Under the pieces are notes generated by a model. That model was not told the DNA's origin, ran no database searches, and saw nothing but the letters and a program-made list of their open reading frames with translations. From Arenicola marina (Eukaryota > Annelida > Polychaeta > Arenicolidae), in contig OZ025253.1 of assembly GCA_964019135.1 (NCBI GenBank), positions 10,607,059-10,671,058 of the forward strand: 64,000 bases of DNA, written 5' to 3'. Position 1 is the stretch's first letter. The number at the start of each line of letters is the position of its first letter. The position numbers and the translations under genes are program-made. Below, piece by piece: positions 34,601 through 47,370 of this stretch.

Positions 34601-36914
34601 GATCGTGCGAAGAGCCCTGGTGTAATGCTGTGTAAATAATCGTCTGAAGAATACAGCATGAAGCTGATTTGACCCCGGCATATCCTGTTATCCTAGACCG
34701 TTGCACTGAGATGCGCTCGAACGCTGTTACTGACCCATTGCGGCCTTTATAACGGTTACAATTGGTGACATATTTGAGTATTTCCCCTTCATCGCTGACC
34801 TGGAGCGCTAACCACACCGGCGAAAGTGATGGCCTATTACTTGTGGGCAACGAATAACCGTTTAACCCCGTCCTCACATGTTCCTCTTTAAGAGATCTCG
34901 TTTCCCAAGGTTATGGCCAGATACAAGTATCAACGACATTGTAATGGCAGTGTCTTTGTAAATAAAGATTTGTCTAACGATACTCGTCTGTTACATGGGT
35001 TGATTCCTATCTACGAAGCAACTGTTAATGAGAGAACTGCGGATGCTAATAACTAAATTAGTGGTTCTCCTAATAACGACCGTTAAAAAAACTTCCTTGC
35101 TCGAACTGTACATGCTAAAATTACCAGAGGTTATATAGCAAAAAATAACAGGAAGGTGCGCGAGAAAAACATGAAATAATCAAACACAAAGAAAATGGAC
35201 ATGGCGAGGAGTCGCAGGTTGGAGGGAGATTGTGTTTTGCCGGCGGTAAAATGCGTCTCGACTTGGCTGCCCCTGGCGAGAGAAGCATCAACGACCGTAC
35301 CGCCATGCCTGGTCTGAAAAATGACCCTTTCTTTGTGTTTATGGGACTTGTCGCTCCCGGGGATATCCCCTGGGTGACGGGGGTGGGGGGGGGCTCTGGT
35401 GGTGGCAGAGGGGTGGAGGACAACCGTCTGACTGACAACGACAGCTCATAAAACATTACCAATTAACGACATGCTTGCAATACAAGGCTTGAGGTTAACT
35501 TATGAGAGTCCGGGCGACGCAGTTCCGCAGTTGCCAGAGCGCGTTACCATGGCTACTCATGGTCCTCCATGGGGTTCTATTTATAAGGGTTATGGCCATA
35601 TTTCAGTCAGAGAACATATGTCAAGTCACAGTCGCAGGTGCATATCCAGAAATTAAAAAAGCGATGGTGCCCTTTGACATAGTAAAATGGATATGGACGA
35701 TGGAACATAAAGATGGATCAACACAGACAAAACAATACCCTGAACGCGCTCCCATAAAACTGTTCATGTGATAACAGGCTAGAGCAGTGACATGGAGCGC
35801 CAACCTCGTAGTTCTGGGGAGTTACAGCGCACACATAAAGGAATCATTGTTTCAAGTTCAACCTTGGTGAACTCAGGGGTCACACAGAGGGATGCCGGGC
35901 CTGGAATCTCGTTGGAGTGATGAATCATATGTGAAACAAAGTTCATCAGCAGAGCATGATGGAAGACCGCACCTCGGTCCCCAGTTGTACAGCAGGCTTG
36001 GACGTGTTGAACTTTAATTTGGATCACATGTCTTACTGTAACCGAAATTGAAAGACTGCAATAAATGTTCATCTCAATGGATGTTTGTAATATTTTATAT
36101 TTAACGCTATCCAGGCGCTACCCTAAATGTCATAAATACGGACCAATAAGCCGGCATGGTGCTTAACGTCATGCTCGCTGGAATGCTATTTATTTATTTC
36201 AGTGGGGCAGTGTTTTCCCCACGGACGGCTGTGACATCTACTCCCACGCCACCCAAGCGGGCGACCCACATTGACAGACAAACTCCTTTACACACTTAAA
36301 GCGTCTGCGCTCCTTTAAATCTCTTAGGCACGGCATTTCCTCCTCCCTTCGATTTTTTCCCTTTTGTTTTTTGAGTGACGGGATCATAAGGATGCTATTC
36401 GCATTCCGCCCCAGTGTCTGGGAGAGTTCAAAGCTCCAGGCGGGGAATCAAGGCTCTGTGGGACAATCATCACCCCGCCCAGGCTTGTGGCTCCCCCCGG
36501 CGGCCGCCTTCGCACCCACTGGACCTCCGTATCTTTTTGATCCGCGATCCGCCTCTCAGCGTGTAAAACTGCAAATCAGCATAATTTTGGATGCATTCTT
36601 TGCATGCTGCGCTACAGTCCAACAGGCCGCCAAAGACTGCAACAGGGCACTAGCTTGGTATCGGGTCTCTGTGGGTGAGCACCTCGGTCATCGTTAACGT
36701 TGATTCTTTGCGCCCGACTTGATAAAAAGTCCGTTATTCACTCGGGGTGTTAATCCTTCCATTGAATCGGGCCGCGAGGGCAATGGGATGGCGGCTATGA
36801 CAGTCCCGCACCGAGCGCCGCTCGAACTCATGCCTGCGTCGCCTCTTAACCTGAGGGTTTGCTGCTGCTCACGTTGTGTAGAATAACCCGGATGTTTAGT
36901 CGTTTATTGCGTAT

Positions 36915-37074
36915 GAGGCCATGGATGTGTGGTCGCATGATACAGATCCCATGTCCTTCTTCGCAACTAGTAGGGGGTTACCCCTGGGGACATGGCTCCA
37001 CGCTCCCTTCCTTCTCCCATTGACGCGATATGACCAAAAGTGGTTAAAGCGTCCTCAATATACAACCAACCAAC
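36915..37074 (+). repeat. SINE body, head-less copy in A4
   Basis: The same body as 2793-2952 and 13413-13574, ending GGTTAAAGCGTCCTCAATAT. Confidence 0.65.
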
Positions 37075-37149
37075 TTTCACTCCTCTAGCTCATTTCACTC
37101 ATCTAGATCCTCTCACTCCAACTGTTTCTCCCACACCTCTTGTCCCCCC

Positions 37150-37195
37150 CCCCCTCCCCCTCCCCCTCCCATCTCTCTCTCTCTCTCTCTCTGTG
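37150..37195 (+). repeat. C-rich and CT microsatellite
   Basis: A C-rich run passes into (CTCT)n, at the position where A2 carries its long CT-rich minisatellite. Confidence 0.85.
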
Positions 37196-38578
37196 CTTAC
37201 ACGATTTACTCGTCGATATGATTGTGGCATTTCAGCTATTTTAACCAATTTAATGCAGGTCACCAAGTAAGTTTAACCAAACCAGCAGTCCGGTGCGTAA
37301 TTACACATTTCCAAAAGGTGAACGAAGTGGGCGGTTCTGTATTGAGTGTGTAGGTAGGGCGGGAGCGAGCAGGATGGCGATGTCGCCAGGCAACCATATT
37401 GATCTCGTGCAACCGATATTTTCACAATTGGACTGACAAGCTTCACCAGAATCACTTTCCGTGAGTCGATCTCAGCCAGACTGTGACGCATTTGGTTTTT
37501 CGACGGTGCCGAATCAAACGAACCACGTAATTATTGGCCTACAATAAGGCACTAAAAGTGACATGGTTATCGGGTAAAATGTACTAACGCAAATGGAAAG
37601 AGAAAATCCTCTTGTCTTACGACAGCGAAGAACATAATACGTATGACATCAATGGCACACCCACGAAAGGAGTGAGAAGTCCCTTTGTAGTGTTGGCTGC
37701 GGTGTCAGCCCGCAGGAAAATGTCTGCGAGACATCCTCCAATATCGTAAAACACGATACTTGAGCAAAACAATAGTTGACTGACATCTTCCGCGGATGAC
37801 CCTTCATCAATATAATGCCGTTATCGCGAGAGGACGTCGTGGGTCATTGCGATAATAGGTCGATTTGAATATCATATCATCGCCAACACTGAGGAAGCGT
37901 GCCATGATCTACGAGATAAAATAATCAATAGCAGAGATAACTTGGAAAACTTTGAGTCATAGGACTAAGGCAAGAGTTACGGGGACATTTACGGCGCAAC
38001 ATCATCGACTATCTGGGAGATTAAATTTCAGCATTCGAGACCGCCTTCCGGCCGTTGCCTCTGCACTATCCGACCAGCCCCGGACGTTCAAAGGAAGTGT
38101 GCTTCTCATGGAAAGCAGATGCGGCATTAATTACGCCCACGTTTTTTATTCATATAAGACAATAAAGAGAATGGGGAAGTTGTTTTTCATTCCGAGTGAA
38201 GCAGAGCGAATCTATCATGACAAAGTGTCATAAATATTTATTCGAAATGATTGCGTAAGCTTGCATTACGTTAGGTACGTTCTTTAGATGTTTGATCATT
38301 TATAAATAGTTCTCACACTTGTTTAAAGTAGCATTAACACGGCTTTTCGTCGAAGGTAGACATCAGCCATTTTGTCTTCACATGTACCCACTTGTAGTTT
38401 ACAAATATATATCTTTCTGCCAAAGGGAAGACACGATTATAATTAAATTTATTTTAAATCAGAATATCTCCAGCTTAGGAGGCAGTGTGGGAGCATAGCT
38501 GCGACAGTCTTGGCTGTCATAGTTACGGCCTTGTATCTATGTATAGCATATCAACAAATCATTTTAATGAGCTCGACA

Positions 38579-38760
38579 AGCGTGCTGCCCCAATGTGCTG
38601 GACCAACGTGCTGGTGCAACATGCTGGTGCGATATGCTGGTGCAATGTGCTGTACCAATGTGCTGGACCAACGTGCTGGTGCAATATGCTGGTGCGATAT
38701 GCTGGTGCAATGTGCTGTACCAACGTGCTGGACCAACTGATGGCACAACGAGCTGGTCTA
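38579..38760 (+). repeat. 13-bp minisatellite in A4
   Basis: About fourteen units of GTGCTGGTGCAAC / ATGCTGGTGCGAT / GTGCTGTACCAAC. Frames in all phases on both strands are open through it. Confidence 0.9.
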
Positions 38761-39965
38761 ATCGAGTCTTAATCGAAGTTCTATGTGAGGCTTCCCGCGT
38801 CTTGCGTTAACCGGTCCCATGCGACAGGCCATACATGGCAGGCCCCACAAGGCAGGTCCCACGTGGCATAGACACAGAAGGTAAGGGCAGGGACCCGAGG
38901 GTTGTGTTCCCCGTCACTCAGCCTTCACGTGCCTGTAAACCCCCAAGGTCACCCCGTCCTGCCAACCTATTGGCCGCCATTGTTGACCTTTGACCCGCGC
39001 GTCCGTGCCCCAGTCGTTAGCGATAACGTGTCGCGTCGTCATTCCGGATGTCGGTCGTCACCGCCACGACTCCTTCCGGTCCACTCAACGGACTCTCACT
39101 TCCCCAGCTGTCGGACGGACACCATGTCACCAAACCCCACCCCTCCCCTCCCCAACCCTCCCGCCTTTAGTCGCCGCCGGCCATTCTCAATCGGTTTCGT
39201 CTTCATACTCTGTCATAGCCATTGCCCATGTCACCTTCCCCCGAGCCCGCCCCACTCTCTCTATTCAGCCATCTATTAACCCTGTCATCAACCATGGATC
39301 CGCGTTTAGTTTCCCTAGCAGTCCCGACGTGTAGCCTCCCTTGTGAATCCCGATACTTCCGCCATCACCCGCTTTAATCTTTCATGAGTAACGTCATAAG
39401 CAGTCCCGTCGATCCCAGCAGCGCTAGTTTGGCACAAATCTCAACCTCAATCCGTATTGGCCCAACACCAATCAAACACCATACCCACCCTATTTTAGCC
39501 CAACCACAAGAGCAACCTAATTTAGCCCAACCCCGGCAACAACCTATTTCCACCTAATCCTAATCCCAACCCAAACACCATCGCCCACTTCAACCCAAAC
39601 CCAGCCAACCTAGCTACTTAGCGAAACTGGCCCCACCTTAATCCTGTTCTGTTTCAGCTCCACTTCCAGTCATCCGGTTTTCACTCGTTGCGTACCACAG
39701 ATCATGGGAGACTACAACCAACATATGTCAGGCTCTTAACACCTCTACAGACCCTGCTCAATACATCAGACGCAATGAACCATAAATATACATAAATATA
39801 TATAGGTTCATTCCCGTCTGCAGGATGCACTCAGTGTTTTAGCGCCTGGGACAGACCAATGAAGCCCTCGGTTGTCCTAGTGGAAGTCAAAGTAATTCGT
39901 TCTAATAATAAACTCTGGCGACTCTTGATGGCTCCATTGTTAGGCTGTTCAATGTTATTGAGTGT

Positions 39966-42672
39966 CTGTCCAAACCGACCGAAAGGTCACACCGGGCGAG
40001 ACCACTCCAGTCATTCGTTTTTGACAGCCAGCTTCTTTAACTTAACCTCCACCTCCACCTATAACAGGCTGTCACGGGGCCAACGTCAGTAGTGCTTTGC
40101 CAGCCCCTTTTCCTGGGCTCTGGGGTGATTAATCCACCCAGCGAGCTGTTCTCGCACCTTGGAGCGCGAGGCGCCCCGACAATTAGTTGGCAGTGACACG
40201 CGTTTACTTGGCACTCCCTTGCCCGTGGGGGGTTAACTAGAAGAAGACTGGACAGGGAAGAACAGATGGTGACCGGAGACGAAGCCTGCGTCAGGCTACT
40301 CCGCGCTGTGTGCTGTGTGCTTTCAGCGCGTCCTGCTCCAGGCTGTGTGCTGTGTGCTATCAGCGTGTTCTGTTCCGTGATGTGTGCTGTGTGCTGTCAG
40401 CGTGTCCTGCTCCTTGCGGTGTCCTGTCAGCGCATCCTGCTGTGAGCTGTGTGCTGTCGGCGCGTCCTGCTGCGTGCTGTTGGCTGTATGCTGTCGGTGC
40501 GTCCTGCTGTGAGCTGTGAGCCGGCTAATTGCCCGGGTCCTTCTGCGTCGTGCTGTTTGCTGTGAAATGGCCCGCGTCCTTCTGCGTGCTGTCCCGCATC
40601 CCTGCGTGAACTCTCATCGTGTTGATTCAAGGAACAGACCGGATCCAAGCTGGCCCTTGGAATATGTAAATATCTCGGTGTATAAATTTTCTGCAGAGTT
40701 TATAATCTGATGCGTTAGTTGTCATTCCACCTACTCTGATCCCGACCCTGTCTGTGTGACACTGGCACCTCCACCTATAACCCACACCACCCACCCCATC
40801 CCACCCCATCTCTCCCACTATGGCATAATCAGCTAATGGCAGACACCCTGATAATATTGACTCTACATATACAAGGTACAAAATGTGTTACCATATTGAT
40901 TTCAGAAACTGATTCATCAAACAGAATTCAATTTCCGCTATTTCAATCAGTTTGATTACTCCTTTCGACCGCTTTAGGGTCAAAGCTAGTTTAATTCCAT
41001 TTGAAGACTCATTCATGTGTTCAGTCTTTCGCTGCTTTGGCCATGGACGGGTGATCACGCCATGCTTACGCTTGGGTTCAAAGCTGCGACATACACCAAA
41101 TGAAGTGTCCACGATTCTACGCAAAACCCGTAGTTACGGCAGTCGCAAAACACTAGCCAGAGCACTACAAAAAGGGTACCGTCGGGACTACTTTCACAGG
41201 CGAACAGCTTCCTCCCATTCGAAAATAATCTAACTGAGATGTTTACGACATGGGAACGCACACAGCAGCGCTATAAAGTAGCCACGATTACCAAAAACGT
41301 TGAATGCAGACACGATTTTCTGTCCAAACCGACCGAAAGGTCACACCGGGCGAGACCACTCCAGTCATTCGTTTTTGACAGCCAGCTTCTTTAACTTAAC
41401 CTCCACCTCCACCTATAACAGGCTGTCACGGGCCAACGTCAGTAGTGCTTTGCCAGCCCCTTTTCCTGGGCTCTGGGGTGATTAATCCACCCAGCGAGCT
41501 GTTCTCGCACCTTGGAGCGCGAGGCGCCCCGACAATTAGTTGGCAGTGACACGCGTTTACTTGGCACTCCCTTGCCCGTGGGGGGTTAACTAGAAGAAGA
41601 CTGGACAGGGAAGAACAGATGGTGACCGGAGACGAAGCCTGCGTCAGGCTACTCCGCGCTGTGTGCTGTGTGCTTTCAGCGCGTCCTGCTCCAGGCTGTG
41701 TGCTGTGTGCTATCAGCGTGTTCTGTTCCGTGATGTGTGCTGTGTGCTGTCAGCGTGTCCTGCTCCTTGCGGTGTCCTGTCAGCGCATCCTGCTGTGAGC
41801 TGTGTGCTGTCGGCGCGTCCTGCTGCGTGCTGTTGGCTGTATGCTGTCGGTGCGTCCTGCTGTGAGCTGTGAGCCGGCTAATTGCCCGGGTCCTTCTGCG
41901 TCGTGCTGTTTGCTGTGAAATGGCCCGCGTCCTTCTGCGTGCTGTCCCGCATCCCTGCATGAACTCTCATCGTGTTGATTCAAGGAACAGACCGGATCCA
42001 AGCTGGCCCTTGGAATATGTAAATATCTCGGTGTATAAATTTTCTGCAGAGTTTATAATCTGATGCGTTAGTTGTCATTCCACCTACTCTGATCCCGACC
42101 CTGTCTGTGTGACACTGGCACCTCCACCTATAACCCACACCACCCACCCCATCCCACCCCATCTCTCCCACTATGGCATAATCAGCTAATGGCAGACACC
42201 CTGATAACATTGACTCTACATATACAAGGTACAAAATGTGTTACCATATTGATTTCAGAAACTGATTCATCAAACAGAATTCAATTTCCGCTATTTCAAT
42301 CAGTTTGATTACTCCTTTCGACCGCTTTAGGGTCAAAGCTAGTTTAATTCCATTTGAAGACTCATTCATGTGTTCAGTCTTTCGCTGCTTTGGCCATGGA
42401 CGGGTGATCACGCCATGCTTACGCTTGGGTTCAAAGCTGCGACATACACCAAATGAAGTGTCCACGATTCTACGCAAAACCCGTAGTTACGGCAGTCGCA
42501 AAACACTAGCCAGAACACTACAAAAAGGGTACCGTCGGGACTACTTTCACAGGCGAACAGCCTCCTCCCATTCGAAAATAATCTAACTGAGATGTTTACG
42601 ACATGGGAACGCACACAGCAGCGCTATAAAGTAGCCACGATTACCAAAAACGTTGAATGCAGACACGATTTT
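39966..42672 (+). repeat. 1354-bp tandem duplication, >99% identical
   Basis: Copy one is 39966-41319 and copy two 41320-42672. Both start CTGTCCAAACCGACCGAAAG and end GCAGACACGATTTT. I see only a handful of differences: GGGG against GGG near 40077, G/A in CTGCGTGAAC, T/C in GATAATATTGAC, G/A in GCCAGAGCAC and T/C in ACAGCTTCC. B3 and B1 have one copy, so this is a recent duplication or an assembly artefact. Confidence 0.9.
40290..40600 (+). repeat. GC-rich ~30-bp minisatellite, first copy
   Basis: Irregular repeats of GTGCTGTGTGCTGTCAGCG / TCCTGCTGTGAGCTGTGTGC. The Cys/Ala-rich frame over it is a by-product. A second copy at 41644-41954 comes from the 1354-bp duplication. Confidence 0.8.
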
Positions 42673-43559
42673 TGGTGCAGAATTGGTGCATTTTTTGTGT
42701 TGGGTTGAAATTGAGGGTTTTGTCAGGGAAGCAGACGATAGGAGTGAATGGCGGGAGGCACGCCACAGTACGGAATGATGATAGCGCCGACGAAGGAACG
42801 GAATAGCGGGATGGGAGGCCCCAGGGCTGACCGAATGGCGGAGAGGTGTAAAACGGAATACAGATCAGAAAGCGAACTTCAGATTCACACAGATCCGCAG
42901 AGATGTGAAGAAACCGGAACCCATACGACGGAAGGAAATGACGTCAGGAAGGAATGGAACGAAGCCCGATGACAGGACTCGCTGACGGTGAAGTATGTGA
43001 CAGAAAGGAAAAGGTGGAGAGAGAAGACAGACGACCGAGCCGAAAGGTCGCAAAGAACAGACGACAGAGCCGAATGGCGGAGAAAGCCAATAACTGAACG
43101 TAAACGGCAGTAAATACGCTTGACACAATGAGTCACAAACGGTATGTGAATATGGTTCATGTAATCATCAGTGAATAGCGGCAGCATCAGGCCGCCCGTC
43201 TTATAAACTACACGTTACGTTTGTAGCCATTACATGTCATTGTAACACCGGAAAGTGCATCGCTATTCTAATGTTTACATTCTGACCGACGAAGCAAATA
43301 TTTAATATATTTTGTAAAGAAAATTGTCACTGTTTCTTTCTGAAACATCCTCTTTATTTTGGTTCCCATGCCCATGTCTATGTCATCTAAATTCTCAGAA
43401 ACAGGTTAACCCAATGCTTGCTTCGGTTACATGGCCAAGGTGAATGAACTAGTTACACTGGTTATTATCCCATATTGACTCCAGATAAACCGAAAACCTC
43501 CGGAAACCTAAGTTTTCGCTCCCCAACCATGACTTTTGGCTTATAGAGGGTCTACTGTA

Positions 43560-43990
43560 GTAACTATCAACTATTATCATGTCATCTGTCAATCGTCATT
43601 ATGTCACCTGCACCCTTACGGTTATATTATCTGCAACGTTACCCTCATGTTATCTGTAACTTTGCCATTACAACATCAGTGAACTGCTGCATAACATCTA
43701 CAAACTGTCGTTATAATATCTGTAACTTTGCCACTGCCATATCAGTGAACTGTTCCATAAAATCTATCAACTGTCATTATATTATCTGTAACGTTGTCAT
43801 TATATTATCTGTAACGTTGTCATTACAATATCAGTGAACTGTTGCATAACATCTACAAACTGTCATTATATTATCCGTAACTTTGGCATTGCCATATCAG
43901 TGAACTGTTCATAACATCTATCAACTGCAGTCATGTTGTCTGTGAACAGCCATTGTGTTATTCCGTTAATGTCAGTATATTATCTTCCAA
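43560..43990 (+). repeat. Module T2: ATTATCTG tandem array
   Basis: Loose units of about 24 bp with the core TTATATTATCTGTAACGTTG, plus longer units with ATATCAGTGAACTGTTGCAT. The corresponding place in front of C1 has a single unit (28670), and that in front of C3 has a long array (61890-62360). Confidence 0.85.
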
Positions 43991-46700
43991 CGACAAATTA
44001 AAATGCACTCTATTGATATCCGAGTTAAAAATAAACCGGTGAGAATGAATGTAATATGAACAACGATTCGTAAGGACCATGTAAAGGAAATACCATTTCG
44101 GTGGCACAAAGGATGCGTTGCTGCTATCCATAATGGCTATTATCTGTATTGTCATACCGCAGTCAGTAAAACTCAGGCCAAGACCGAGTGGTATTTTAGG
44201 GTGGTAATTGGATGTTACATTACCTGGTTGTGTGGGACATTAAGTCGCCAAGCTCAAGGAAACACATAAACGTGCTTAAGATGAAACTCTTCACTTAGAC
44301 TATTAATAGCTGGCCCCGCAAGGCACGTGCTGCGTGTATTTAAAACACTCAGACACCGGCTGCAAATGTGCGTTTTGTGCACTTTCCAGGCAAAGAGTCT
44401 GGTGAGGACTCAAGAAAGCTTCTTAGTCCATGTTTTTCTCGACGGCTGCAGATGCTATGTAAGGAGGTAAATTACAGTTTCACGTGACCGGTCTCTATGA
44501 ATCTCGATTAATGTTGCCGGAAATGACAACACTATTAAGGTGACGCAAACACAAAATGCATTTGTCTCACTTAAAGTTGCTAAACCCACATATGTAAGTG
44601 CCGTTTCACCCTCTTATCTCATTATCCAATGATCTAAAATGCGCACAAAGATGGCATAAAAGACGATTTCTTCAGTGTCTCGGACTCTCATAATTATTTT
44701 ATGTCCGGATTGATGGATAGACGTCGCCATCGAGTCGGCGAACAATGTGACGTCATATAAATGGACCAGTTGCGTGGCTAACCAGGATAACATGTGTGTA
44801 ATGCAAAGTTTCCTTTACTAATTTTTTACGTCGGTGATGCCTGACACAAAATGATCCTTGTCATGGCCAACCATTTATGACAACAGTGGTCACTGAACAG
44901 CTGCCGACATGGTGACCCCTTTCCCATTTCCGCTAACAGACGTATGGGCCTATATGTGGACAGGAGGTAATTATTTTCTGTACTACATAGGCATGCGTGA
45001 CAAATGTATTGCAACCGTTCTCAGCGAAATCCTTTCGCACTTACGCCGCTGCAATTCTCCCCCGTTTTCAGAAAAGCTAAGCAACAAAGGCATTTAAAGC
45101 TTCAATGGTGCCTAAATGACCACATTTGGGCATTAAAATTGTCCAGGCATTGATCAAAGATTGATAACGTTATTGTCCACGCACGATTAGCCCCAATGAT
45201 AGGAACCCAATATAGACTGTGATTGTGGCCGTCGAGAAAATTTGGGCGAGATGGAAGAGGAGAAGGTGATGGCATTGATTAAAACTGTCACTCTCTACCA
45301 ACACGTAGTCATATAAAAAAACAAGAGTAGATGATTAATGTTACGGGGCGCTCTAGAGGTGTAATTCGCAATCCTTGTTTTTCGTTCAGTGCCCTTCTGT
45401 CGGACGGCGTCTGATAACCGAAAATGTCAGTGAAGTGCCATTGATAACCAAGGCTGTGTCGTGTTGTTGAGTGCCGTGATATGAGGGAGATGGTCGTGTT
45501 ATAAACCATTCTTAGGGTGCCTATCAAATTTTCTCCATCAAGGCCGAGAGCTTGAGCCAACCTCATACATTGTTTGTTGGTAGCCGCTATATTAACCGCT
45601 TATTCCTTCGAGATTAAAGGTAGCATCATCTAGCGGCGCCGATCATTCCGAGCGCGTTTGTTTATTCTCAAGAGGTTTAAGTTTATACAAATCTTAAACG
45701 TAAACCTGCTTTAGCGCGGTTTTTTTATTCTCAACAAATGGGAAACATCTTCAAGTTTACTAAAACTTCTTCAATAAGTTAAACCTCGATGACACTTTGG
45801 CTGACACGATGACTTCAACATATTCAACAGAAATCTTAACCAAAGCACTATCGCGGTTATTTGTCCTCAACAGGTTTACGTTGAAGATCCTTCAACAAAG
45901 GTAAACAGTATACCTTCTACATGTTTATAAAAACATTTTTAACAAGCTTAACCTTGTCGACACTTTGGCTAACACGATGACGTCAACATATTCAACAGAA
46001 ATCTTAACCAAAGCACAATCGCGGTTATTTGTCCTCAACAGGTTTACGTTCAAGATCTTTCAACAAAGGTAAACAGTAAACCTTCTACATGTTGAGAATA
46101 AACAAACACGCTCCCTGTGATTTCGATGCACATTTAGCCGCGAGATAAGGCGCTGTGCTCTTTATGGGTTGTGTCCAGGGACCGTTAAAGGCCCTTCCCG
46201 CCGTGTCCATGTAAATAATCGGCCGTTCGGACCATACGTTAGGAAGAGATCCTAAAATATCCTGTTATTACTAGACCGCTGTGCAATTATTGACCCATTG
46301 CAGCCGTTGTAGCGGGTCTACTTGACTCATACTTGCGCGTCGCCCCTTCACGGCTGACCTTGACCTCTAACCACATAGGCTAACGTTACGGCCTATTACA
46401 TGGGGATAATGAATTACCGTCTAAGCGCATCGGCTGTTCGCGTTTATTTTCATTGGATCTTGTTTCCCGAGGTTATGGACATAAAAGTGTCAGCGATATT
46501 TTAAAAACCGTTTTTTTTAAAGAATGCAAGCTTAATATCTTGAACGGGAGCGTCCGAAATTTTTCAGTATTCAAGATATGCGGTTCGTTTAGTGGAATAT
46601 TTTAAGACGCATAATGTTCGCCAGGACATCCCTTCAAGCTGTCAGGACACATTTATGCTCTGCTTTATTTATGATCAATAAAAGTAATAAATGATTTTGT
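43990..46700 (+). repeat. Module C, copy 2 (C2)
   Basis: Matches C1 and C3 in order: GGTAATTGGATGTTACATTA (44202), GTGTATTTAAAACACTCAGA (44334), CACTGAACAGCTG (44891), TCCAGGCATTGATCAAAGAT (45140) and GAACCCAATATAGACT (45203). It is empty where C1 holds the DUF4806 element, but has its own MITE at 45650-46113. Confidence 0.8.
45650..46113. mobile_element. 464-bp MITE with 22-bp TIRs
   Basis: The left end GAGCGCGTTTGTTTATTCTC and the inverted right end GAGCGTGTTTGTTTATTCTC differ at one of the first 20 bases. Inside, a segment of about 170 bp beginning GACACTTTGGCT is duplicated (45790 and 45960). The aligned place in C1 (about 33250, GATCGTTCCGTAATTT) has no such sequence. No coding capacity, and I cannot define a target duplication. 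Confidence 0.75.
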
Positions 46701-46724
46701 TCTCTATGAATACTGATAGGCATC

Positions 46725-46913
46725 ATGGGCGTAACACTTGCTTGGTTTGACAAACCGAGCTCTCTTACACATAGTAAATGTTATGACGTCTGCTCCACGC
46801 GTAAGCTGGTGACAGAAATCGACGATATCATTGCTTCCTACCCTGATGATGTCATAATATTCCATTTAGGATTCAGTGTATACATATCACTTGTCTGTCT
46901 TCTTTTAACGTAA
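46725..46913 (+). CDS. Unrecognised open frame, possible exon
   Basis: A 62-codon frame in a stretch that is not part of the repeat modules. Its composition looks more protein-like than most frames here, with an acidic segment KLVTEIDDIIASYPDDVIIF. The shape (helix, proline, then a hydrophobic strand) loosely recalls the region of PI-PLC X-type domains where a helix precedes 'P-x-E-V-V-I', but no catalytic histidine context is visible and I would not assign a family. No clear donor site follows. It may be chance. Confidence 0.2.
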   Translation: MGVTLAWFDKPSSLTHSKCYDVCSTRKLVTEIDDIIASYPDDVIIFHLGFSVYISLVCLLLT

Positions 46914-47370
46914 CAAACCATTATTATTATAGTTAGTGATATATGTTCAATGCCTTCTGAATTTCAATGATGTAATATACTGTAATGAAGTGCATGGCCT
47001 GTTTGTGCTGTAAACCGCCATCTCTGCCTCTTTCATGCAATCAGTACAGGGTGTCGGTGGTTGCCAGTAGGTGGGAACGGATGCAATCTAATTCAGCAGT
47101 TGTGGTACATGGTAATGTGCGTACTGGCCTGCAACCCATGGCTTGGACTTCACCTCGTACAGCGAATCAATGCAAAACGATACAGTAATGTTCCCCGAGA
47201 CTGATATGTTTGAATTCGAATGATTTGTTTAGCCATTCTACCTAAGTCTCCGTGGAATTCGGAAAGAAGATCCTTCACAACAGGAAGCCCTGTGCCTAGT
47301 GACCAAATGACCCCTTCACCCCTCACCCCCCCCCCCCCCCTCCCTCCACCAGAAGCATCAAGACCATGTT
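46914..47370 (+). other. Stretch without recognised features
   Basis: Non-repetitive sequence between C2 and D1. It has a short 67-codon frame at 46985 without a recognised family and a C homopolymer at about 47328-47340. I see nothing else here. Confidence 0.5.

Larger units (their letters stand above)
28665..35080 (+). repeat. Modules T1 and C, copy 1 (C1), split by the DUF4806 element
   Basis: T1 is a single TGTTATATTATCTGC unit at 28670. C starts with the GAATGAATG block and has GGTAATTGGATGTTACATTA (28879, also in C2 and C3). It is interrupted at 29005-31615 and resumes with GTGTATTTAAAACACTCAGA (31622, matching 44334 and 62765). It continues to about 35080, where it joins module A4. 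Nothing coding is recognised in 31900-35080. Confidence 0.75.
35085..39680 (+). repeat. Module A, copy 4 (A4), 5'-shortened
   Basis: Starts at the landmark CTTCCTTGCTCGAACTGTAC, which is about 0.9 kb into A1, and keeps all later landmarks (35194, 35899, 36300, 36890, 37732, 38038, 38580, 38800). It ends in CCCAACCCCGG-type sequence (39480-39610) that is not expanded, unlike A5. No coding sequence is recognised. Confidence 0.8.
39680..43560 (+). repeat. Module B, copy 2 (B2), with internal duplication
   Basis: Carries all B landmarks, with the central 1354 bp present twice in tandem. After the duplication it continues with CGGAATAGCGGGATGGGAGG (42800) and TTTACATTCTGACCGACGA (43274). No gene is recognised. 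Confidence 0.8.

Noticed and set aside
40888..41124. Minus-strand frame with DTSFGVC...SFEPKRK that is also open at 42241-42477 and 56346-56573
   Set aside because: It recurs because the B module recurs. The differences between B2 and B3 change many amino acids, and B1 and B4 interrupt the frame, so there is no sign of purifying selection.
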